Program-made: the position numbers and the translations under genes
Notes under the pieces: model-generated
Seen by the model: only the letters and a program-made list of their open reading frames with translations
Databases searched by the model: none
What the model was told of the DNA's origin: nothing
NCBI GenBank assembly: GCA_002842935.1
Contig: PHEM01000057.1
Coordinates: forward strand, 1-12,928
Origin: Alphaproteobacteria bacterium HGW-Alphaproteobacteria-13
GTDB lineage: Bacteria; Pseudomonadota; Alphaproteobacteria; Sphingomonadales; Sphingomonadaceae
Direction of reading: 5' to 3'
DNA: 12,928 nucleotides
Shown: piece after piece, positions 6,268 through 11,852 of the stretch
Layout: each line of letters starts with the position of its first letter
Position numbering within the stretch: position 1 is the stretch's first letter

Positions 6268-7643
6268 CGGACCCCGCCGCGCTGCTGCCCGAAGGGCTGG
6301 CCGTGGCCGTCGAGGCGGCGAGCGGCGCGCGCATCACGGCCGTGCGCCCGCGCGGCGGCGGCGGCGCCTCGCGCGAGGGGGCGGAACTCGACCTCGCCTG
6401 GCCCGATGGACGCGCCGTGAGCGCCTATATGAACTATGACGTGCACAAGGCGGGCGCGGGCGATGACGCCGCTTTCCTGCGCGAAGCGGCGATCCTGCGC
6501 GCCCTGTCGGGACCGCTGGCCGGGGCGGGGGTGCGCGTGGCGCCCTATCACGCCTCGGTTCCCGAACAGCGCGCGCTCGTCTGCGGCCTGGTGCCGGGCC
6601 GCGACCGTTTTGGCGCGATCGACGATCCCGTGCAGCGCGACGCGCTTGCGCGCGATGTCATGGGGCAACTCGCGGCGCTGCACCGCATCGACGTCGCGGC
6701 CAGTCCGGTCGAGGGGATGGGACCGGTCGAACCCGCCGAAACCCTGATCCGCCGCCGCATCGCCTATCTGCGCGCGGCGAACAGCGGACGGGCGTGGGAC
6801 CCGCTGATCCACTTGTCGCTGGACTGGCTGGAGGCGAACATCCCGGCGGACATGCCCGCCCCCGTCATCGTCCACGGCGACGCCGGACCGGGCAATTTCC
6901 TTTTCGACGGCGACCGCGTCACGGCGCTGCTCGACTGGGAACTCGTCCATTACGGCGACCCCATGGCCGATCTCGCCATGCTGTGCCTGCGCATGTTGTT
7001 CCAGGGCTTCGTGCCGCCGCCGCAGGCCTTTGCCGCCTATGAGGCGGCGGGCGGTCACAAGGTCGATCTTGCGCGCGTCCGTTACTGGCGGCTGCTGTTC
7101 CAGACCGGCTTCGCGCGCCGCGCGCGCTATGACGATCCCGACGCGCCGCCGCCGCCCAATCTGGGCATGAATCTGGTCTATTCGACCATCCACCGCCGCG
7201 TGTTGTCGGAGGCGCTGGCCGAAGCGGCGGGCGTTGCGCTGCCCCCAGTGCGGCTGCCCGACGCGCCGCCGGGCGCGCACGACCGCAGCTTCGCCCTCGC
7301 GCTCGATGACCTCAAGGAGGTGATCGTCCCGCGCGCCGCCGACCAGCAGGCCGCGGTGAAGGCGAAAGGGCTGGCGCGGCTGATCAAATGGTGGCGCGCG
7401 ATCGAACGGTTCGGGCCGGGCTTCCACGCCGCCGAACGGCACGAGATAGAGGCGGCGCTCGGTCTCGCGTTCGACGATCATGCCGCGGCGTGGAAGGCTT
7501 TTTGCGATCAGGTGGCGGGCGGCCGCATCGCCGCCGCGCCCGCGATCATCCTCTGCAACGCGCACGAGACGCGCGAGGCGGCGCTGATGGCGGACGCGAT
7601 GGGCGGTATCGCCGCGACGAAATTCGCGCCGTTGGAACAATGA
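6264..7643 (+). CDS. Aminoglycoside-phosphotransferase-fold kinase (ACAD10/11- or LvaA-like) with C-terminal extension
   Basis: This is a 459-residue protein. The kinase C-lobe is clear: 'VIVHGDAGPGNFLFDG' (201-216) gives the H204-x-D206 catalytic loop with Asn211, and 'ALLDWELVHYGDPMADLAML' (221-240) gives the metal-binding D224-W-E. In the N-lobe, 'FLREAAILRAL' (71-81) is the usual Glu helix. The strand that normally carries an ATP-contacting Lys/Arg reads 'AVSAYMNYDVHK', which is atypical. Residues from about 335 to 459 form an extra helical domain that I do not recognise with certainty; DUF6285 is possible. Family members in catabolic operons (LvaA of levulinate use, the N-terminal domain of ACAD10/11) phosphorylate hydroxyacyl-CoAs to set up elimination. 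Here the gene follows a CoA-transferase with an ATGA overlap, which suits a CoA-ester substrate. No acyl-CoA dehydrogenase is present in the window. Antibiotic resistance is unlikely in this context. Confidence 0.85.
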   Translation: MTDPAALLPEGLAVAVEAASGARITAVRPRGGGGASREGAELDLAWPDGRAVSAYMNYDVHKAGAGDDAAFLREAAILRALSGPLAGAGVRVAPYHASVPEQRALVCGLVPGRDRFGAIDDPVQRDALARDVMGQLAALHRIDVAASPVEGMGPVEPAETLIRRRIAYLRAANSGRAWDPLIHLSLDWLEANIPADMPAPVIVHGDAGPGNFLFDGDRVTALLDWELVHYGDPMADLAMLCLRMLFQGFVPPPQAFAAYEAAGGHKVDLARVRYWRLLFQTGFARRARYDDPDAPPPPNLGMNLVYSTIHRRVLSEALAEAAGVALPPVRLPDAPPGAHDRSFALALDDLKEVIVPRAADQQAAVKAKGLARLIKWWRAIERFGPGFHAAERHEIEAALGLAFDDHAAAWKAFCDQVAGGRIAAAPAIILCNAHETREAALMADAMGGIAATKFAPLEQ

Positions 7644-7661
7644 ACCGGAAAGGTGGACGAG

Positions 7662-8489
7662 ATGTCGAAGGATATATTGGGATATAGGGGCAAGCGCGTG
7701 GTCGTCATGGGCTGCTTTTCCGGGACGGGCGAAGCCTGCGCGCGCGCGCTGGTCGATCTCGGCGCCGAAGTGCATGGCGCCGACATCAAGCCGTCGCCCG
7801 TGAACCTCGCGTCCTTCACCGAGGTCGACCTCAAGAATCCCGAAGCCATCGCCGCCGGTATCGACAGGATCGGCGGCAGGATCGATGCCGTGTTCAACGT
7901 ATCGGGCCTGCCGCAGACCTTTCCCGGCGAGGATGTCATCACCGTCAATTTCCTGGGCATCCGGGCCTGGACCGAAGGCTGGATACCGCATCTCAACCCT
8001 GGCGCGGCGATCGTTTCGGTATCGTCGCTGGGCGGCATGAAGTGGTTGACGCGCCAGCCCCTGCTGCGCGAGTTCATGGCCATCGAGGATTTCGAGGACG
8101 CGCGGCAATGGTATCGCGACCGCGCCGAGGAAGTGGGCGATCCCTACAGCCTCGCGAAGGAAGCGATCAACACTTGGACGCAGGTCCGCGCGCCCGACCT
8201 GATCGCGCGCGACATCCGCATCAACTGCACCATGCCCAGTCCCATCGACACGCCGATGCTCGGCGAGTTCCGCAAGGTGGCGGGCGACGCCGTGCTCGGT
8301 GCCTTCGCCAAGGCGAAGGGCCGCTATTCGACGGCGGAGGAGCAGGCGCTGCCGCTGATCCTGCTGAACAGCGACGCCGCGAGCTTCATCAGCGGCGTCT
8401 GCCTGCCGGTCGATGCCGGGCTGGCGGGGGGACTCGCCACCGGCGTGCTCGACCTTCAGAAAATGATCGCCGAAGCGGCGGCGGGCTGA
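7662..8489 (+). CDS. Short-chain dehydrogenase/reductase, 3-alpha-hydroxysteroid/coniferyl-alcohol dehydrogenase type
   Basis: This is a 275-residue NAD(P)-dependent oxidoreductase. The cofactor motif is G17-x3-G21-x-G23. Asp41 at the end of strand 2 favours NAD(H). Then come 'NVSG' (79-82), 'VNFLG' (95-99), the catalytic Ser in 'SVSSLGG' (119-125) and Y162-x3-K166. The Ser-to-Tyr gap of about 40 residues is much longer than the 12-14 usual in SDRs. It matches the insertion of Comamonas 3-alpha-hydroxysteroid dehydrogenase (Ser114/Tyr155), as does 'GLPQTFPGEDVITVNFLG', so this subfamily is likely. The substrate would be a ring or side-chain alcohol or ketone, steroidal only by analogy. I chose ATG 7662 because GGAAAGG (7647-7653) is well spaced before it; a GTG at 7653 overlaps that site. 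It is the last gene of the left operon and ends 7 bases from the convergent TetR gene. Confidence 0.88.
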   Translation: MSKDILGYRGKRVVVMGCFSGTGEACARALVDLGAEVHGADIKPSPVNLASFTEVDLKNPEAIAAGIDRIGGRIDAVFNVSGLPQTFPGEDVITVNFLGIRAWTEGWIPHLNPGAAIVSVSSLGGMKWLTRQPLLREFMAIEDFEDARQWYRDRAEEVGDPYSLAKEAINTWTQVRAPDLIARDIRINCTMPSPIDTPMLGEFRKVAGDAVLGAFAKAKGRYSTAEEQALPLILLNSDAASFISGVCLPVDAGLAGGLATGVLDLQKMIAEAAAG

Positions 8490-8496
8490 GGCGGGT

Positions 8497-9162
8497 TCAG
8501 GCGTGCGCGCCCAGCATCATCGCCATGCTGTGCGCCGCGGCCGCCTTGAGTTCGGCATAGCTGACGCCGTCGTCATGATCGCGGCTGATCGGGCCGATGG
8601 CCGACAGGCGCTCGAGCATCATCAAGATGGTGCCCGCGCAGGAACGCGGCGACAGGTGCGCGGGCGTCCGGCCCGCCGCCTGCGCGCGCGCGACCTGGCG
8701 GCTGATCGCGTCCATCATCGGCACCGCCTGCTTCATGCGCGCCTGATAGAAGCGCGTGTCGCCCTCCTCGGCGGCGAGGTTGCGGACGACGAAGATGGTG
8801 CGGTGGCGGTTCCAGATCGCCGTATAGCAATCGACGAACGCGCGCGCGGTCTCGGCGCCGCCGGGGGCGAGCCAGTCGCGCGCGATGAGCGCTTCGAGTT
8901 CGGGCGAGGTCTGGGTCGCGGTTTCGAGCGCGGCCAGCACGACTTCGGGCACGCCCCTGAAATAGACGTAGAAGGTCGCGGAAGAGGTTTGCGCGGCCTT
9001 GGCGACATCGACGACCGAAACGTCGCGCAGCCCGTGCGTTTCGAGCAGCGCGACGGTCGCGTCGATCAGCTGCTGGCGCGTCCGCCGGCCCTTGGCGCCG
9101 AGCTTGCGGCCGTTGGCGCCCGCGTCCGTCGCCGCGATCTCGATGGTCGATTCCTGCATCAT
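8497..9162 (-). CDS. TetR-family transcriptional regulator
   Basis: This is a 221-residue regulator. The N-terminal helix-turn-helix covers about residues 26-72: 'TRQQLIDATVALLETHGLRD' (28-47), then 'VSVVDVAKAAQTSSATFYVY' (48-67), with 'YFRGVPEVVLAALE' closing it, the standard TetR pattern. The C-terminal ligand domain (about 80-221) is helical and variable, so the inducer cannot be guessed. Two adjacent ATG codons start the frame (9162 and 9159); the choice changes one residue. GGGGACGG upstream on the minus strand is a modest ribosome site. It diverges from the dehydrogenase-transporter operon across the inverted repeat at 9226-9240 and converges on the left operon's dehydrogenase. It most likely represses itself and the right operon until a pathway metabolite binds. 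Confidence 0.92.
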   Translation of the reverse strand: MMQESTIEIAATDAGANGRKLGAKGRRTRQQLIDATVALLETHGLRDVSVVDVAKAAQTSSATFYVYFRGVPEVVLAALETATQTSPELEALIARDWLAPGGAETARAFVDCYTAIWNRHRTIFVVRNLAAEEGDTRFYQARMKQAVPMMDAISRQVARAQAAGRTPAHLSPRSCAGTILMMLERLSAIGPISRDHDDGVSYAELKAAAAHSMAMMLGAHA

Positions 9163-9207
9163 ATTGCCGTCCCCGTTTCGATTGCACCCGCGATCCTAAG
9201 GCTGGAC

Positions 9208-9237
9208 TTGCGATGTGGCAAAAAATTGACGTATCGT
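9208..9237 (+). promoter_or_regulatory. Possible promoter for the right-hand operon
   Basis: A sigma-70-like pair, TTGCGA (9208-9213) and TATCGT (9232-9237), is spaced by 18 bases in front of the dehydrogenase gene. The -10 element lies within the inverted repeat at 9226-9240, so a bound repressor would block it. Transcription would begin near 9244, which argues for the dehydrogenase start at 9279 over the in-frame ATGs at 9213 and 9249. The match is imperfect and found by eye. Confidence 0.35.
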
Positions 9238-9240
9238 CAA
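9226..9240. promoter_or_regulatory. Putative TetR operator (inverted repeat)
   Basis: TTGACG-TAT-CGTCAA has two perfect 6-base arms around a 3-base centre, set in an A-rich stretch of otherwise GC-rich DNA. It is in the gap between the leftward TetR gene (start 9162) and the rightward dehydrogenase gene (start 9279). This size and position are typical of TetR-family operators, so one dimer site could control both directions. Palindrome and position are seen; binding is inferred. Confidence 0.65.
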
Positions 9241-9278
9241 AAACAACGATGAAAGAACGGAAAATCGGGGAGTTAGGG

Positions 9279-10061
9279 ATGGAAAGGCTGACAGGAAAAG
9301 TCGCGGTCGTGACGGGCGCGTCCAAGGGCATGGGGCGGCATTTCGTCGCCGCGCTGGTGGAGGCGGGGGTGCGCGTCGCCTGCCTGGCGCGACCCTCGGA
9401 CGCGCTGTCCAGTCTCGCCGGTGAATTTGGCGACGCCGTGCTGGCGTTGCCGTGCGACGTCACCGATTCGGCGGCGGTCGATGCGGCGATCGCGCGCACG
9501 GCCGAGCATTTCGGCCGCATCGACGTCGTCGTCGCCAACGCCGCCGTCTATCACCCCTTCGCGTTCGAGAGCGGCAGCGACGAAATCATCCGCAGCCATG
9601 TCGATATCAACATATTGGGCGTGTCCTGGCTGATCCGCGCGAGCATCCCGCATCTGCGCGCCACCAAGGGACAGATCGTCGCGATCAGCAGCGAATCGGT
9701 GCGTATGCCTTTCCCGATGCTCGCGCTCTATGCGGCGACCAAGGCGGCGGTCGAAACGCTGCTGGGCGGCCTGCGCGACGAACTGCGATCCGACGACATC
9801 CGCGTCACCGTGCTGCGGTCGGGTTCGGTCAAGGGCGGCTCCGGCGGCGCAGCCTGGTCGCAGGAGACCGTCGCCGCCTTTTACAAGAAGATCGTCGAGA
9901 CCGGCCATGCGTCGATGACCGGCGAGGCCGCGACGCCCGAATCGATGGCCAAGGCCCTGCTTTCGGTGATCGGCCTGCCCGCCGACATCGGCGTCGACCT
10001 GATCGAGGTGCGTGCGGCGCAGTCGGGACTACCCGAAGGGGCGAAGAAGGTCGCCGAATAG
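9279..10061 (+). CDS. Classical short-chain dehydrogenase/reductase
   Basis: This is a 260-residue NAD(P)-dependent oxidoreductase of standard length. It has 'TGASKGMG' (12-19), Arg38 after strand 2 ('CLARPS', which suggests NADP(H)), 'CDVTD' (59-63), 'ANAAV' (86-90), Asn111, the catalytic Ser in 'AISSES' (135-140) and Y151-x3-K155. All catalytic residues are present. The C-terminus ('IGVDLIEVRAAQ') is typical of classical SDRs; no substrate can be named. The start at ATG 9279 is preferred: GGGGAG (9267-9272) is well placed, whereas in-frame ATGs at 9213 and 9249 would put the operator or the transcription start inside the gene. It heads the right operon, followed one base after its stop by the transporter, and is probably repressed by the divergent TetR protein. 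Confidence 0.9.
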   Translation: MERLTGKVAVVTGASKGMGRHFVAALVEAGVRVACLARPSDALSSLAGEFGDAVLALPCDVTDSAAVDAAIARTAEHFGRIDVVVANAAVYHPFAFESGSDEIIRSHVDINILGVSWLIRASIPHLRATKGQIVAISSESVRMPFPMLALYAATKAAVETLLGGLRDELRSDDIRVTVLRSGSVKGGSGGAAWSQETVAAFYKKIVETGHASMTGEAATPESMAKALLSVIGLPADIGVDLIEVRAAQSGLPEGAKKVAE

Positions 10062-10062
10062 C

Positions 10063-11460
10063 GTGACGGGACGCCGCAACCTGCCGCTGCTGATCGGCGC
10101 GCTCTGGGTCGCAGAGGTGACGGGATCGTTCGAGACCGCGATGATCCTCGCCGCGCTCAAGCGGCTGATCCAGGATTTCGGCGATCCCGCGATGGTCGGC
10201 TGGCTGATCACCGGCTATCTGATCGTCGGCGCCGCGATCGCGGCGATCGTCGGACGGCTGGGGGATTTGTTCGGGCGGCGGCAGGTGCTGATCGCTGTGC
10301 TGGCGGTCGGCGCGATCGGATCGCTGATCAGCGCGCTGTCGGGCAATTTCGCGGTGCTGCTCGCGGGGCGGCTGATGCAGGGCGTCACGGGCGCGATCCT
10401 GCCGCTCTGCATCGGGCTGGTGCACGAGAATATGGGCAAGGACCGCGCGCCGATGGGGATCGGGCTGATGATCTCCGGCGCGTCGATCGGCACGGCGGCG
10501 GGGCTGGTCGTCGGCGGGATGATCGTCGATCTTTACAGCTGGCACGGCATTTTCTTTGCCAGCGCCGGGCTTTGCCTGACGGCCGCGCTCGCGGCGCGCG
10601 CCTTCGTCCCGGTCTCGCCGCGCCGCGCGGGCGGGGCGCCGGTGGACTGGCTGTCGGGTCTCGCCTTCGCGCCGGGCGTGGCGCTCGTCCTCGTCTATTT
10701 CAGCATGGGCAGGGTGTGGGGATGGGCCAGCCCGTGGGTGCTTGCCGCGCTCGCCTCCGGCCTGCTGTTGGTCGGCTGGTGGTGGCGCGCGAGCCTGACG
10801 AGTCCCAATCCGCTGATCGCGGTGCGCAGCTTTTCGAACCGCACCATCGCGGTCGGCGGAGCCGTCACGGCGCTGGCCGCGATGGGGACGCTTCAGATCA
10901 CCGTCTTTTTCTCGCTGCTGCTGCAAGCGCCGGTGTGGACGGCGGCGGGGCTTGGCTTTTCGGCGACCGTCGCGGGCCTGGCAAAGCTGCCCTCCAATCT
11001 CAGCTCGACCTTCGCGGGACCGCTCGGCGGCTGGCTCGCGGGGCGCGGCGGAGGGCGGCTGGCGCTCGTCGTCGGCGGGCTTGTCACCACGGCGGGCTGG
11101 CTCGTCTGGTTCCTTGTCGATGTGAACAGCTTCTGGCTCGTCGTCGCGCAGCTGATCCTCATCAGCTTCGGCGCGACGATGCTCTTCTCGGTCGCGCCGA
11201 CCGTCATCGCGCAGGCCTCGCCGCCCGAACGGATCAGCGAGATTTCGGGGATGCTCACGGTCATCCGCCAGCTTTTCCTCGGCATCGGCGCGCAGATGGT
11301 GACGACCCTGCTGGCGGTCGATGTCGTCCGGCGCGGCAGCGAATCCTATCCCTCGCCCTTCGCCTATGACCTCGCGGTGATCGCGATCGTCGCGCTGTGC
11401 GGCGGTGCGATCCTCGTTTCCTTCCTGCTTCCCAAAACCATCGTACAGGATCCGGCATGA
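10063..11460 (+). CDS. Major facilitator superfamily transporter (DHA2-like, about 14 membrane segments)
   Basis: This is a 465-residue integral inner-membrane protein. About 14 hydrophobic segments can be marked by eye, among them roughly 8-28, 43-63, 73-93, 98-120, 131-151, 160-180, 332-352, 357-380, 398-418 and 433-456. The loop between segments 2 and 3 carries MFS motif A, 'GRLGDLFGRRQVL' (64-76). 'RLMQGVTGAILPL' (103-115) and 'SIGTAAGLVVGG' (141-152) match drug/proton-antiporter relatives. Known members are proton antiporters or symporters; direction and cargo here are unknown. The start is uncertain. GTG 10063 begins one base after the dehydrogenase stop (TAG 10059-10061) and leaves a complete first segment. 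An in-frame ATG at 10012 lies inside the previous gene, and a GTG at 10114 would cut segment 1. Its stop overlaps the DUF35 start, so transport is tightly tied to the thiolase/DUF35 pair. Confidence 0.85.
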   Translation: MTGRRNLPLLIGALWVAEVTGSFETAMILAALKRLIQDFGDPAMVGWLITGYLIVGAAIAAIVGRLGDLFGRRQVLIAVLAVGAIGSLISALSGNFAVLLAGRLMQGVTGAILPLCIGLVHENMGKDRAPMGIGLMISGASIGTAAGLVVGGMIVDLYSWHGIFFASAGLCLTAALAARAFVPVSPRRAGGAPVDWLSGLAFAPGVALVLVYFSMGRVWGWASPWVLAALASGLLLVGWWWRASLTSPNPLIAVRSFSNRTIAVGGAVTALAAMGTLQITVFFSLLLQAPVWTAAGLGFSATVAGLAKLPSNLSSTFAGPLGGWLAGRGGGRLALVVGGLVTTAGWLVWFLVDVNSFWLVVAQLILISFGATMLFSVAPTVIAQASPPERISEISGMLTVIRQLFLGIGAQMVTTLLAVDVVRRGSESYPSPFAYDLAVIAIVALCGGAILVSFLLPKTIVQDPA

Positions 11461-11852
11461 GACCTCTTCCCGAACTGACGCCCGAAAACACCGCCTTCTG
11501 GACCGGCGGCGCAGACGGCAGGCTGATGATCGCCTTTTGCCGGGATTGCGACCATGCGATTCATCCGCCGCAGATCGTCTGCCCGAAATGCTGGAGCGAG
11601 CGCGTCGAAAGCCGCGCGGTCGCGGGGACGGGCACCGTCTACAGCCACACCGTCAATCACCAGCCCTGGGCGCCGGGCATGGCGGTGCCCTTCGCGCTGG
11701 CGGTGGTCGATGTCGATGGCGCGCCGGGCGTCCGGGTGACGGCGGAAGTCGTGGGCGCCGACGCGGACAGCGTCGCGATCGGCCAGCGGATGAAAGTCAC
11801 TTTCCTCCACATCGACGATGTCTGGTTTCCGCAGTGGGAGCCGGCACAATGA
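11457..11852 (+). CDS. Second DUF35 / Zn-ribbon OB-fold protein
   Basis: This is a 131-residue DUF35 protein. An N-terminal segment ('LTPENTAFWTGGADGRLM') leads to the Zn ribbon C28-x2-C31 and C42-x2-C45. The OB-fold follows, with 'GTGTVYSHTV' (57-66), 'VVDVDGAPGVRVTAEVVG' (about 83-100) and 'IGQRMKVTF' (about 108-116). It is a paralogue of the protein at 3636-4064 but lacks about ten N-terminal residues and the extra ribbon Cys. DUF35 proteins bind CoA-type ligands and complex with thiolase-fold enzymes. The ATG at 11457 overlaps the transporter stop, and its TGA overlaps the next thiolase start (ATGA at 11849), so it is translationally coupled on both sides. The gene order (DUF35 then thiolase) is the reverse of the first pair. 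Confidence 0.9.
   Translation: MRPLPELTPENTAFWTGGADGRLMIAFCRDCDHAIHPPQIVCPKCWSERVESRAVAGTGTVYSHTVNHQPWAPGMAVPFALAVVDVDGAPGVRVTAEVVGADADSVAIGQRMKVTFLHIDDVWFPQWEPAQ

Noticed and set aside
6264..7643. Kinase as an aminoglycoside-resistance gene
   Set aside because: It has the fold motifs only. The overlap with a CoA-transferase gene, the long C-terminal extension and the catabolic neighbours point to metabolism.
6216..8108. A 630-codon minus-strand open frame opposite the kinase and dehydrogenase
   Set aside because: Same low-complexity Arg/Ala/His composition. It spans two real genes with intact kinase and SDR catalytic motifs, so it is a GC-bias artefact.
8503..9252. A 249-codon plus-strand open frame opposite the TetR gene
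   Set aside because: It mirrors the TetR frame, has the skewed composition of an antisense frame and would run through the TetR operator.
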